Assembly: GCF_002007115.1 (NCBI RefSeq)
Contig: NZ_MVAD01000001.1
Span: forward strand, 3,038,001 to 3,102,000
DNA length: 64,000 nt
Reading direction: 5' to 3'
DNA from: Massilia sp. KIM
GTDB lineage: Bacteria; Pseudomonadota; Gammaproteobacteria; Burkholderiales; Burkholderiaceae_D
This document shows, in pieces, positions 56,030 through 64,000 of this stretch. How positions within the stretch are numbered: position 1 is the first letter of the stretch; each line of letters opens with the position of its first letter. The notes below the pieces were generated by a model. The model ran no database searches. It saw only the letters and a list, made by a program, of their open reading frames with translations, and had not been told where the DNA came from. Made by a program: the position numbers and the translations under genes.

Positions 56030-56988
56030 GCTGTCCCTCCCGGCAGGCGCTCGGCCACGCGCAGCACCGCCGAGCGGGCGCGCGGATTCTCGTCGACTTC
56101 GAGGTCGGAGGGCTTGATCTTGGCCACCAGTTTCATCAGGGGCTGGGGCAGGTCGACGGCGCGGATCGGCAGGCGGCGGTCAGGCTGGGCCACCTTGGCC
56201 TTGGACGCGAAGAACTGCTTGACGATGCGATCTTCGAGCGAATGGAAGCTGATGACGGACATGCGTCCACCCGGCGCGAGCATGGCGTAAGCGGCGTTCA
56301 GACCTGTCTCGAGGTCTTCAAGCTCTTGATTGATGAAAATCCGGATAGCCTGAAAGGTCCGGGTCGCTGGATCCTTGCCCTTTTCCCGGGTCTTGACCGC
56401 GTCTGCCACGATTGCGGCAAGCTGTCGTGTGGTCGAAACTGGCTCGATTGCCCGGCGAGCAACAATCGCCTTTGCAATCTGAAAAGCATACCGTTCTTCT
56501 CCATAATCGCGGATCACTTTCTCGAGTTCGGTTTGGGGCGCGGTCGCGACCCAGTCGGCCGCCGACATGCCGCGCGTGGTGTCCATGCGCATGTCGAGGG
56601 GGCCGTCCTGGCGGAAGCTGAAACCGCGGCTGGCGTCGTCCACCTGGGGCGACGAAATACCCAGGTCGAGCAGGATGCCGTCGACCTGGTCGATGCCGCG
56701 CGCTGCCAGCGCGTCGCGCATCGTGGCAAAACTGTCATGCACAATACTGAAGCGGGCGTCCTGCACCGCTTGCGCGGTGGCGATCGCCTGCGGGTCCTTG
56801 TCGAAGGCAAACAGGCGGCCACTGTCGCTCAGGCGCGACAGGATCAGCCGGCTATGGCCTCCACGGCCGAAGGTGCCGTCTATATAAGTACCTGAAGAAC
56901 GTGCGCCCTCGAGGTTGAGCGCGTCCACTGCTTCGTCCAACAGCACCGTGCGATGCTGGAATGCTGGCACCGTGATTTTTTCCGTCAT
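56026..56988 (-). CDS. rsmH: 16S rRNA C1402 N4-methyltransferase RsmH
   Basis: SAM-dependent methyltransferase (formerly MraW), 320 residues. Features: [14 protein letters not shown] at the start, SAM loop [14 protein letters not shown] (34-47), [19 protein letters not shown] and [11 protein letters not shown]. The ATG at 56988 follows GAGGCG within the end of mraZ's gap (7 bp). No anomalies; a longer frame upstream overlaps mraZ and is rejected. Confidence 0.97.
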   Translation of the reverse strand: MTEKITVPAFQHRTVLLDEAVDALNLEGARSSGTYIDGTFGRGGHSRLILSRLSDSGRLFAFDKDPQAIATAQAVQDARFSIVHDSFATMRDALAARGIDQVDGILLDLGISSPQVDDASRGFSFRQDGPLDMRMDTTRGMSAADWVATAPQTELEKVIRDYGEERYAFQIAKAIVARRAIEPVSTTRQLAAIVADAVKTREKGKDPATRTFQAIRIFINQELEDLETGLNAAYAMLAPGGRMSVISFHSLEDRIVKQFFASKAKVAQPDRRLPIRAVDLPQPLMKLVAKIKPSDLEVDENPRARSAVLRVAERLPGGTA

Positions 56989-56995
56989 CGGCGCC

Positions 56996-57424
56996 TCAGA
57001 ACGAGAAGTTGGAAAGGACATCCGGCATGCCACCGGCCACGGCTTCGGCCTCGTCCTCGGCCAGCTTGGCGGCATTCCAGATTTCGAAGTGCGAGCCCAT
57101 GCCGAGCATCATCACTTCCTTGTCGAGCCCGACCGCATTGCGCAGCTCGGGCGAAATGAGCACGCGGCCGGCGCTGTCGAGTTCGACATCCACGGCATTA
57201 CCGAGGAAAATGCGCTGCCACGCCCGGGCCGACATGGGCCAGGCGGCAATCTGCTTGCGGTGCTCTTCCCAGACGGGACGGGGAAAGAAAAGCAGGCAAC
57301 CGTGTGGGTGTTTGGTGAGCGTCATGCGGCCTTCGCACTGGGACAAGAGGGCGTCACGGTGCTTGGCCGGGATGGACATCCGGCCCTTCGCATCGAGATT
57401 GATCGCTGACGCGCCCTGGAACAC
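56996..57424 (-). CDS. mraZ: Transcriptional regulator MraZ
   Basis: AbrB/SpoVT-fold dodecameric repressor of the dcw operon, 142 residues with GTG at 57424. The typical [18 protein letters not shown] follows the start; the second half repeats the fold ([19 protein letters not shown]). AGGT precedes the GTG. A longer open frame to 57496 would read through the operator repeats and is not used. First gene of the operon, controlled by its own binding repeats upstream. Confidence 0.96.
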   Translation of the reverse strand: MFQGASAINLDAKGRMSIPAKHRDALLSQCEGRMTLTKHPHGCLLFFPRPVWEEHRKQIAAWPMSARAWQRIFLGNAVDVELDSAGRVLISPELRNAVGLDKEVMMLGMGSHFEIWNAAKLAEDEAEAVAGGMPDVLSNFSF

Positions 57425-57484
57425 GTATTTACCTAGCTTTTGGAGGGTTTTAAATGATGTTGTTGTAGGTGCCGCGCGGCAGGA

Positions 57485-57524
57485 TTTCTCCCACAATTCG
57501 ACACTTTTTCACACTGTTTCCCAC
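57485..57524 (-). promoter_or_regulatory. MraZ operator: four 10-bp repeats
   Basis: On the minus strand GTGGGAAACA, GTGTGAAAAA, GTGTCGAATT and GTGGGAGAAA occur back to back at exactly 10-bp spacing. MraZ binds GTGGG-type repeats with this spacing, and the array begins at the predicted transcription start. The two inner units are degenerate. Confidence 0.8.
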
Positions 57525-57551
57525 TTTAGTGGAAGCAATGTTGGTGGTCAA
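57523..57551 (-). promoter_or_regulatory. mra (dcw operon) promoter
   Basis: On the minus strand -35 TTGACC (57546-57551), 17-bp spacer, -10 TAAAGT (57523-57528). The predicted start falls on the first MraZ repeat, so MraZ would block clearance. Strong match to sigma-70. Confidence 0.75.
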
Positions 57552-57686
57552 GCGAATTCACGCTTGGCAAAAGCGAAATTTGCTAATGAAACCAATGACT
57601 TAGGAACAGGTGTTGAACGCATGACATGCCAAAATGTCTCGTAAAATTAGGCACTTACACAACGGTGTGAAGGTGGCGCATCATAT

Positions 57687-57735
57687 GTAAACCGGGTGTT
57701 TACGTTTGACTAACTTCAAGCAGTCACAAAATATT
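57687..57735 (+). promoter_or_regulatory. Palindrome and promoter for the AAA ATPase gene
   Basis: GTAAAC-N5-GTTTAC (57687-57703) abuts TTGACT (57706-57711), which is 18 bp from AATATT (57730-57735). The palindrome is placed to regulate this promoter. Regulator unknown. Confidence 0.45.
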
Positions 57736-57917
57736 GATGCAAAGAAACAACTGTTTCGGAGCAGAATAGGCCCTTGTGGAAATTGCGGCGCCGCCTGGGA
57801 CGCGTTACGATGAGGTCAAGGCGACGACCCACCTGCCTATGGCCCGCTCGGCAGGACGGCGAGCCCTGCCTGAGCTGGCCGAAGCGGACCGCCTGGTCCG
57901 TTGCCAAGGAGACAGCC

Positions 57918-58868
57918 GTGAGCATCACCCTCGCCCGTACCCGCGCGGTCTACGACCTGACCGATGTCCAGGAAGCGGCGGACCGCAACCGCGGCCGCTC
58001 CCCGGAACTCGACGCGTTCTACGAGCGCATGCTGGAGTCCGGGGCCGAGCGCTTCGTGACCACCCCCTCCTCCCTCGACGCCCTCGATCCCCTGTTCGAG
58101 GAATGCCCGAATTTCGACGAAGTCGTGGACGACCTGGCGCGCTACCTGCGCCTGGCCCATGCCGGCGACAAGGGTTTCAACGTCATGCCCATCCTGCTGC
58201 TGGGCGGCCCCGGCGTGGGCAAGACGCATTTCGCCAAGCGCCTGGCCAAGGCCATGTCCACCGAGTGCGAACTGATCAGCATGAACGCCCTGTCGGCCGG
58301 CTTCGTCATCACCGGCAGCTCGGCCAGCTGGCGCGGCGCCAAGTGCGGCAAGGTGGCCGAGCGCCTGGTGCGCGGCAAGTACGCCAACCCGGTGGTGGTG
58401 CTGGACGAGGTGGAAAAAGCCAGCGGCTCGAGCCAGTCCGACCCGCTGGCCGCCCTCTACCAGCTGCTGGAGCCCGAGACCTCGAGCGCCTTCCGCGACG
58501 AATTCATCGACGTCGAGCTCGACGCCAGCCAGATCTTCTGGGTGCTGACCGCCAATTCGGTGGAAGGCATCCCCTCTCCCCTGCTCAACCGCATGGCGGT
58601 CTACGAGGTGCCCAAGCCGACACCGGAGCAGGCCGCCGGCATCGCCCAGCGCATGTACCGCCACCTGCTGGCCGAGCTGAACCTGAGCGGTTTCGACGAC
58701 ACCCTGGCCGACGCCGTGCTCGACAAGCTGGCGCCGGTCTCGCCGCGCGACCTGAGGAAGACCCTGATCGACAGCCTGGGCTATGCCGTGGCCGACGGGC
58801 GCGGCCAGGTGAGCGTCGACGACATCCGCCTGCGGGGAACGCCGCGCAGATCGCGTATCGGGTTCTGA
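57918..58868 (+). CDS. Lon-like AAA ATPase without protease domain
   Basis: A 316-residue AAA protein resembling the ATPase module of Lon: Walker A LLLGGPGVGKTHFAKRLA (about 97-114), Walker B VVVLDEVEKASG (about 161-172), sensor 1 FWVLTANSVEGIPSPLLNRM, and sensor 2-region SPRDLRKTL. No LonC Ser-Lys domain follows. The start is GTG at 57918 with AAGGAGA 5 nt upstream; an open frame reaches 57774 but gives an Arg-rich, unlikely N-terminus. Divergent from the mra operon. Function unknown; a chaperone or regulator role is possible. Confidence 0.82.
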   Translation: MSITLARTRAVYDLTDVQEAADRNRGRSPELDAFYERMLESGAERFVTTPSSLDALDPLFEECPNFDEVVDDLARYLRLAHAGDKGFNVMPILLLGGPGVGKTHFAKRLAKAMSTECELISMNALSAGFVITGSSASWRGAKCGKVAERLVRGKYANPVVVLDEVEKASGSSQSDPLAALYQLLEPETSSAFRDEFIDVELDASQIFWVLTANSVEGIPSPLLNRMAVYEVPKPTPEQAAGIAQRMYRHLLAELNLSGFDDTLADAVLDKLAPVSPRDLRKTLIDSLGYAVADGRGQVSVDDIRLRGTPRRSRIGF

Positions 58869-58948
58869 CACATCCGGCTCCGCATCTCCTGGCAGGCCCA
58901 TGCGTGCGGCCTGCGGGCGTCAATTATGCCATCGGCATAGCGGATCCA

Positions 58949-58983
58949 GCGCACCAGCACGGTGCGCGCGACCGGTTTTTTTT
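58949..58983 (+). terminator. Possible terminator after the AAA ATPase gene
   Basis: GCGCACC (58949-58955) pairs with GGTGCGC (58961-58967); eight T residues begin at 58976, eight bases past the stem. The gap weakens the call. The remainder of 58869-59078 holds nothing else recognised. Confidence 0.45.
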
Positions 58984-59078
58984 GCCTGATCCTTGGTAAA
59001 TTGCTTTGGCCCAAGCTTTGGGGAAAGGCGGCAACAGCTGCGTCGATGGACTGCTTCCCTGCCGGCCGCGCCCGCGCC

Positions 59079-59522
59079 TCAAGCGCCGCGCAAGACCTTG
59101 CGCTGCACCGAGGACGAGAGAATCAGCGAGGTTGAGGTGACGCCGCAGCGGGTGAATTCGGCGATTACCTTTTCCAGCTCGCCCACCGAGCCCGCGACCA
59201 CCTTCACCATGCTGCAGTCGTCGCCCGTGATCGAATGGCATTCCACCACCTGGGGCAGCGCGGCGGCCACGGTCTCGACCGGCGTGTCGTGCGCGCCGCG
59301 CGCGATGCGGATGAAGGCGGCGATGCCGTAGCCTAGCGAGGAAGGATCGACCGTGGCGTGGTAGCCCGTGATCACGCCGGCCGCCTCCATGCGCCGCACG
59401 CGCTCGGCCACCGCCGGCTGGCTGAGGTGCACCCGGCGGCCGACTTCGGCCAGGGTGAGGCGGGCGTCCGCCTGCAGATGCTCGAGGATACGCCGGTCCT
59501 TGGCGTCAAGCGCGATGTTCAT
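59079..59522 (-). CDS. Lrp/AsnC-family regulator
   Basis: A 147-residue protein: HTH with LDAKDRRILEHLQADARLT and VHLSQPAVAERVRRMEAAG, then a RAM ligand domain (GYGIAAFIRIARG, ITGDDCSMVKVV, GVTSTSLILSSSV). ATG at 59522. It is divergent from a LysE-family exporter, the arrangement in which Lrp-type proteins switch on amino acid export. Confidence 0.92.
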   Translation of the reverse strand: MNIALDAKDRRILEHLQADARLTLAEVGRRVHLSQPAVAERVRRMEAAGVITGYHATVDPSSLGYGIAAFIRIARGAHDTPVETVAAALPQVVECHSITGDDCSMVKVVAGSVGELEKVIAEFTRCGVTSTSLILSSSVQRKVLRGA

Positions 59523-59640
59523 TGCCGATCCCGTTCTTTTCCTTGAAAGCCAAGGCGCACGCGGCCCTGGAACTTGCATTATCCATTCAAGCCGCTTTCC
59601 TTGCCGAGTAGACTGTTGCAACACTCGACAGGAGAACAAG

Positions 59641-60264
59641 ATGGGATGGGAGACGTATCTGATGTTCGTGCTGACCACCGGGCTGGTGTGCCTGACGCCG
59701 GGGCCCGCCGCCCTGCTGGTGGTGGCGCAGGGCATGTCCACCGGGCTGCGCGGAGCCTATGCCGCCACCGCCGGCATCGCGCTCGCCAACGCGTTCTATT
59801 TCGCGCTCTCGGCCACCGGGCTGGCGGCGCTGCTGGTGGCCAGCAGCACCCTGTTCTCGATCATCAAATGGCTGGGCGTGGCCTACCTGTTCTGGCTCGG
59901 CATCGGCGCCCTGCGCAACCGCGCCGGCGGGCTGACGGTCGCGCCGGCGGGAGCGGAGAGCGGCGGCTGGCGCGCCTTTCGCCGCGGCGTGGTGCTGGAG
60001 CTGTCCAACCCCAAGGCCCTGCTCTACTTCGTGGCCCTGCTGCCGCAATTCGTCGACCCGGCGCGCCCGCTGGCGACCCAGATGCTGATCTGCGGCGCCA
60101 CCACGGTGCTGCTCGACTTCGGCGCCTACAGCGTCTACGCCTGGCTGGCCAGCCGCACCCGCCGCTTCACCGCCAACGCGGGTTTCGTGCGCAATACCAA
60201 CCGCGCGGCGGGCCTGCTCCTGATGCTGGCCGGCGGCATGATGGCCACCCTGCGCGCCGCCTGA
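59641..60264 (+). CDS. LysE/RhtB-family amino acid exporter
   Basis: A 207-residue inner membrane protein with about six hydrophobic helices and the family N-terminus LTPGPAALLVVAQGMSTGLRGA, then LSNPKALLYFVALLPQFV. It exports amino acids or related metabolites. AGGAGA precedes the ATG at 59641. Control by the divergent Lrp-type regulator is likely. Confidence 0.92.
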   Translation: MGWETYLMFVLTTGLVCLTPGPAALLVVAQGMSTGLRGAYAATAGIALANAFYFALSATGLAALLVASSTLFSIIKWLGVAYLFWLGIGALRNRAGGLTVAPAGAESGGWRAFRRGVVLELSNPKALLYFVALLPQFVDPARPLATQMLICGATTVLLDFGAYSVYAWLASRTRRFTANAGFVRNTNRAAGLLLMLAGGMMATLRAA

Positions 60265-60286
60265 GCGCCGCGCTCCAGGCCCTGGG

Positions 60287-61774
60287 TCAGGGCGTCTCCC
60301 AGCCCTTCGCGTGCTCGACCGCGCGCGCCCAGCGCGCCAGCAGTTCGGCGCGGCGCCCGGCCGGCATCTGCGGCTCGTAGCGGCGTTCGGCGCGCCACTG
60401 GGCGGCGATGGCCTCAAGCGAATCCCAGAAGCCGACCGCCAGCCCGGCCAGGTAGGCCGCGCCCAGGGCCGTGGTCTCGGTCACGCGCGGGCGCACCACC
60501 GGGATCCCGAGCAGGTCGGCCTGGAACTGCATCAGCATGTCGTTGCGCGCGGCGCCGCCGTCGGCGCGCATCTCCAGCACGGCGCAGGCGGCGTCCTTCT
60601 GCATCGCCGCCAGCAGCTCGGCGCTCTGGTAGGCGATGGCTTCGACCGCAGCGCGCGCGATGTGGGCGGCCGTGGTCCCGCGCGTCATGCCGAGGATGGC
60701 GCCGCGCGCGTACTGGTCCCAGTGCGGCGCGCCGAGGCCGGTGAAGGCCGGCACCAGCATCACCCCGCCGCTGTCCGGCACGCTCGCGGCCAGGGCTTCG
60801 ACCTCGCTCGAGGCGCGGATGATGCCCAGGCCGTCGCGCAGCCACTGCACCGTGGCCCCGCCCATGAACACGCTCCCCTCCAGCAGGTAATCGGTGGCGC
60901 CGCCGATGGTCCAGCCCACGGTGCCGAGCAGGCGGTTGTGCGAGACCGGCGGCGCGTCGCCCGCGTGCATCAGCATGAAGCATCCGGTGCCGTAGGTGTT
61001 CTTGACCAGGCCCTTGCGGTGGCAGGCCTGGCCGAAGGTGGCGGCCTGCTGGTCGCCGGCGATGCCGGCGATCGGGATCGCATGGCCGAACCACTCCTCG
61101 GCCGCCAGGCCCACCACCTCGGAACTGGCCACCACCTCCGGCAGGACGGCGGCGGGGATGTCGAACAGCGCCAGCAGCTCCTCGTCCCAGCGCAGGCGGC
61201 GGATGTCGAACAGCATGGTGCGCGAGGCGTTGCCGACGTCGGTGACGTGGCGTCCGCACAGGCGGAACACCAGCCAGCTGTCGACCGTGCCGAAAGCCAG
61301 CTCGCCGCGCTCGGCGCGCTCGCGCGCGCCGGGAACGTGTTCGAGCAGCCATTGCAGCTTGGTGGCGGAAAAATAGGCGTCCACTTCCAGGCCGGTGCGC
61401 TGCTGGATCAGGGCCGCCTTGCCCCCGGCGCGCAGGGCGTCGCAGGCCTGGGCGGTGCGCCGGTCCTGCCAGACGATGGCGGGAGCCACCGGTTCACCGG
61501 TGGCGCGGTCCCACAGGACCGTGGTCTCGCGCTGGTTGGCGATGCCGATGGCGGCCACCTGCTGCGGCCGGATGCCGGCCTGGCCCAGGGCCTCGCGCGC
61601 GCAGTCGCGCTGGCTGCGCCAGATGTCGAGCGGGTCGTGCTCGACCCAGCCGGGCTGGGGGAAATGCTGGGGAAACTCGCGCTGGCAACTGGCCACCGGC
61701 AGGCCCTCGTGGTCGAACACGATCGCGCGCGAGCTGGTGGTGCCCTGGTCGAGGGCGAGGATGTAGCGGTCCAT
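60287..61774 (-). CDS. glpK: Glycerol kinase
   Basis: FGGY kinase converting glycerol to glycerol 3-phosphate. With ATG 61774 it is 495 residues. Motifs: [17 protein letters not shown] at the start, [48 protein letters not shown], and [23 protein letters not shown] lies 7 nt before the start. glpF and glpD are not adjacent. A longer frame to 61819 is less likely. Confidence 0.96.
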   Translation of the reverse strand: MDRYILALDQGTTSSRAIVFDHEGLPVASCQREFPQHFPQPGWVEHDPLDIWRSQRDCAREALGQAGIRPQQVAAIGIANQRETTVLWDRATGEPVAPAIVWQDRRTAQACDALRAGGKAALIQQRTGLEVDAYFSATKLQWLLEHVPGARERAERGELAFGTVDSWLVFRLCGRHVTDVGNASRTMLFDIRRLRWDEELLALFDIPAAVLPEVVASSEVVGLAAEEWFGHAIPIAGIAGDQQAATFGQACHRKGLVKNTYGTGCFMLMHAGDAPPVSHNRLLGTVGWTIGGATDYLLEGSVFMGGATVQWLRDGLGIIRASSEVEALAASVPDSGGVMLVPAFTGLGAPHWDQYARGAILGMTRGTTAAHIARAAVEAIAYQSAELLAAMQKDAACAVLEMRADGGAARNDMLMQFQADLLGIPVVRPRVTETTALGAAYLAGLAVGFWDSLEAIAAQWRAERRYEPQMPAGRRAELLARWARAVEHAKGWETP

Positions 61775-61846
61775 CGGCTGGTCTCCTGGCTTGGCGTGGC
61801 GGTCGCTGGACGCCGTCACGCCTTGGTGTCACCCGATTTTACGACA

Positions 61847-61882
61847 GCCTCGGCCTCGGCCTCGGCCTTGGCCTTGGCCTGG
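61847..61882. repeat. Hexanucleotide tandem repeat upstream of glpK
   Basis: Six 6-bp units, three GCCTCG, two GCCTTG and one GCCTGG, lie between glpK and the membrane protein gene. Confidence 0.7.
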
Positions 61883-61926
61883 ACGTCGCTCCGGCCTCGG
61901 CCCCTGACTCGGGCACTGCCGCCGCC

Positions 61927-62343
61927 TCAGCGCAGCGCCGCCACGCCGAAAACCGCCAGCAGGGTGACCACGATGGTCCAGAACACGATCCCGGCCGCCA
62001 GCAAGGCCAAGGACGAGCGGCGCGGCAGCTTGAGCGCGCCGGCCAGCAGGGCGGCGAACACGGGGCCGATCAGCAGGGGACCGAGCAGGCCGATCGCCCA
62101 CGGCCCCTTGCGCGTCAGCCAGGCCGACATGCGCCCGCCCTCGCCGCTCTCGCCCTTACGCCAGAAGAACAGGCGGCGGATGCCGCCGCCGACGAACATG
62201 GCGGCCGTGGCGCCGGTGAAGGCGCCGGCGATCGCCACTGCCGCCAGCACGGCCGGCGGCAACTGCAGGTGGAAACCGAGCGGTATCGCCGCCCACAATT
62301 CGATGATCGCCAGCGCGAATACGCCCAATATGCTCTCTGCCAT
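61927..62343 (-). CDS. Small multidrug export-family membrane protein
   Basis: A 138-residue protein with about four hydrophobic helices and IELWAAIPLGFHLQLPP, which matches the ELRGAIPLG region of the Sm_multidrug_ex (COG2426) family. AAGGAG precedes the ATG at 62343. Transport substrate not known; the family name rests on weak functional evidence. Confidence 0.68.
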   Translation of the reverse strand: MAESILGVFALAIIELWAAIPLGFHLQLPPAVLAAVAIAGAFTGATAAMFVGGGIRRLFFWRKGESGEGGRMSAWLTRKGPWAIGLLGPLLIGPVFAALLAGALKLPRRSSLALLAAGIVFWTIVVTLLAVFGVAALR

Positions 62344-62536
62344 CTTGCACTCCTTGCTAAGGGGTTGTCGTGATGGCTGTCAGCCTAAGGGGCTGGCAGG
62401 CGGCCGGGGCCGGAATGCGACGATGCACGAAAGCGGAGGCCCAGGACGCCGGAACACGCGCCCGAACGGGATCGGGGGCAGTTTTTTGGTCGAATGACAA
62501 CACGGATCCACTTACATTGTCGTAAATATGACGCAT

Positions 62537-62559
62537 TTGACATTCTTTCATTGATGAAA
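62537..62559 (+). promoter_or_regulatory. Candidate regulatory region of the TonB receptor gene
   Basis: A TTGACA -35-like hexamer at 62537-62542 is followed by the palindrome TTTCAT-TG-ATGAAA (62546-62559). No good -10 is seen at the usual distance. The rest of 62344-62636 is AT-rich only in its last 140 bp and holds no gene. Confidence 0.35.
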
Positions 62560-62636
62560 CAAACGACCGTTCAGTAAACTCCATGTCTTTACAAAAACGC
62601 TTACCGGCGCCCGCTCATCCCCCACCAAGGACACGC

Positions 62637-64000
62637 ATGAACACTCACCGCTCCCGCCCGTCTACCCCGATCCGCCACACCCTGCTGTGCATGGCCATCG
62701 CCGCCGCCTTCCCCGCCCAGCTCGCCCTGGCCCAGGACAGCGCCCAGGAAGGCGCCCCGGCCCAGGACGCCCCCGCGGCCAAGCGCGAGGGCGGCCAGCG
62801 CCTGGACGTGGTGATCGTGACGGCGCAGCGCCGCGCGGAGAACATCAAGGACGTGCCGATGTCGATCACCACCGTCAGCGGCGACAAGCTCGACACCCTG
62901 ACCGCCGCCGGCTATGACATCCGCTTCCTGTCCGGCCGCTCGCCCAGCCTGAACATCGAATCGGACTACGGCCGCTCCTTCCCGCGCTTCTACATCCGCG
63001 GCCAGGGCAACACCGACTTCGACCTGAACGCCTCCCAGCCGGTCGGCCTGGTGGTCGACGACATCGTGCAGGAAAGCCCGATGCTCAAGGGCTTCCCGGT
63101 GTTCGACGTAGAGCAGGTCGAAGTCCTGCGCGGCCCCCAGGGCACCCTGTTCGGCCGTAACTCGCCGGCCGGCGTCATCAAGTTCGACTCGACCAAGCCG
63201 GTGTTCCGCACCGAGGGTTACTTCAGCGCCGGCTTCGGCAAGGACGGCGTGAAGAACGCCGAAGGCGCCTTCAACCTGCCGCTGAGCCAGACGGTGGCGG
63301 CGCGCGTCTCGCTGCAGTCGCAGAACCGCGACGACCGCGTGCACAACCCGCGTCCGACCGGCACCCGCGACTTCGAGGGCTACCACGACAACGCCGGCCG
63401 CCTGCAGGTGCTAGTCAAGCCGAACAAGGAGTTCAGCGCCCTGTTCAACATCCACGCGCGCGACCTCGACAACAACGCCACCCTGTTCCGCGCCAACATC
63501 ATCAAGCAGGGCACCAACGAACTGGTGGACGGCTTCGACTTCGGCAGCTACCCGAGCGATGGCGTCAACGTGCAGAAGCTGCGCACCAAGGGCGGCAGTG
63601 CGCGCCTGCGCTGGGACCTGCCGAGCGTGACCCTGCACTCGATCACCGGCTACGAGACGGCCGACTTCTACAGCCGCGCCGACGTCGACGGCGGCTACGG
63701 CGCGGTCTACGCCCAGCCGATGGGGCCCGGCTACATCCCCTTCGTGGTGGAGACCGCCGACCTGCTGCCGGCGCACCGCCAGTTCACCCAGGAGTTCCGG
63801 GTCGAGTCGAACGGCGCCGGCCCGCTGCAGTGGATCGGCGGCCTGTTCTACTTCAATGAAGACATCCGCATCGACAGCATCAGCTTCGACTCGCTGGCCC
63901 CGGGCAACCCGCAGAACCCCTTCTACGCGACCCAGGACCAGTCGACCAAGTCGTGGGCGGCCTTCGGTTCGGTGAACTACACCGTGTCGGACAAGCTCAA
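62637..64000 (+). CDS. TonB-dependent receptor, 3' part beyond the window
   Basis: Outer membrane active transporter; the first about 454 residues are seen. Signal peptide to about residue 33 (LALAQ), a short Ala/Gln-rich linker, TonB box DVVIVTAQR (57-65), and plug domain with PMSITTVSG and VEVLRGPQGTLFGRNSPAG, then barrel strands. The family of this type (iron complexes, sugars, other) cannot be set from the plug. The ATG at 62637 follows AAGGA. The frame continues past the window end. Confidence 0.93.
   Translation, partial: MNTHRSRPSTPIRHTLLCMAIAAAFPAQLALAQDSAQEGAPAQDAPAAKREGGQRLDVVIVTAQRRAENIKDVPMSITTVSGDKLDTLTAAGYDIRFLSGRSPSLNIESDYGRSFPRFYIRGQGNTDFDLNASQPVGLVVDDIVQESPMLKGFPVFDVEQVEVLRGPQGTLFGRNSPAGVIKFDSTKPVFRTEGYFSAGFGKDGVKNAEGAFNLPLSQTVAARVSLQSQNRDDRVHNPRPTGTRDFEGYHDNAGRLQVLVKPNKEFSALFNIHARDLDNNATLFRANIIKQGTNELVDGFDFGSYPSDGVNVQKLRTKGGSARLRWDLPSVTLHSITGYETADFYSRADVDGGYGAVYAQPMGPGYIPFVVETADLLPAHRQFTQEFRVESNGAGPLQWIGGLFYFNEDIRIDSISFDSLAPGNPQNPFYATQDQSTKSWAAFGSVNYTVSDKL

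Noticed and set aside
57425..57496. Longer MraZ starting at 57496
   Set aside because: It would read through the operator repeats; GTG 57424 gives the canonical FQGAS start and 142-residue length.
60311..62497. 728-residue open frame antisense to glpK and the small membrane protein
   Set aside because: Covers two well-supported genes on the other strand and has no domain or ribosome-binding site.

Overview
The window reads as a chromosomal segment of a GC-rich betaproteobacterium, most likely Oxalobacteraceae and Massilia-like. This rests on the gene order pilB-pilC-pilD-coaE-zapD-yacG, then argJ, then secA-lpxC-ftsZ...mraZ, on the protein sequences, and on the strong G/C bias at third codon positions. 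No rRNA, tRNA, phage, IS or CRISPR locus was seen. Identifications come from motifs and remembered family features; no database search was run.

Layout. Positions 1-7000 hold a purine catabolic block on the minus strand (puuE, xdhA, xdhB, xdhC, then guaD running off the left edge) with hiuH divergent from puuE. Positions 7067-11149 hold an orphan ClpP-like protease, then a porin, a short PstS-like periplasmic protein and a chemoreceptor behind a possible Pho box. Positions 11494-20379 hold a CNNM/CBS membrane protein, type IV pilus assembly genes pilB, pilC and pilD, an MbcA/ParS-like antitoxin-like gene, a degenerate metallo-beta-lactamase-fold gene, coaE, zapD and yacG. Positions 20515-33060 are accessory or housekeeping: a tautomerase; an argJ-AAA-NUDIX-dadA operon; an EAL phosphodiesterase with a zinc-sensing CZB domain; a lytic transglycosylase-like/amidase fusion; a TipAL-type MerR regulator with a VOC protein; a two-component system with a DJ-1/PfpI-like protein; DUF1203; and a Dabb protein.

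Positions 33116-57424 carry secA, a divergent dciA-like gene, lpxC, a DMT transporter, a GNAT acetyltransferase, a peroxiredoxin, and the full dcw cluster on the minus strand: mraZ-rsmH-ftsL-ftsI-murE-murF-mraY-murD-ftsW-murG-murC-ddl-ftsQ-ftsA-ftsZ. The genes are tightly coupled, mostly by ATGA or TGATG overlaps. The mra promoter and four 10-bp MraZ-type repeats are visible. Positions 57918-64000 hold a Lon-like AAA ATPase, an Lrp/LysE divergent pair, glpK, a small multidrug-export-family protein and the 5' part of a TonB-dependent receptor.

The most unusual feature is a family of about 30-bp palindromic REP-like elements that occur as inverted pairs (REPIN-like) at four places. One pair lies inside the murF reading frame, is translated, and appears to have added about 35 residues to an essential enzyme. 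Other points of interest are the EAL-CZB enzyme, the Pho-box-like site before the porin/PstS-like/chemoreceptor genes, MerR promoter architecture, and several short tandem-repeat arrays in intergenic DNA.
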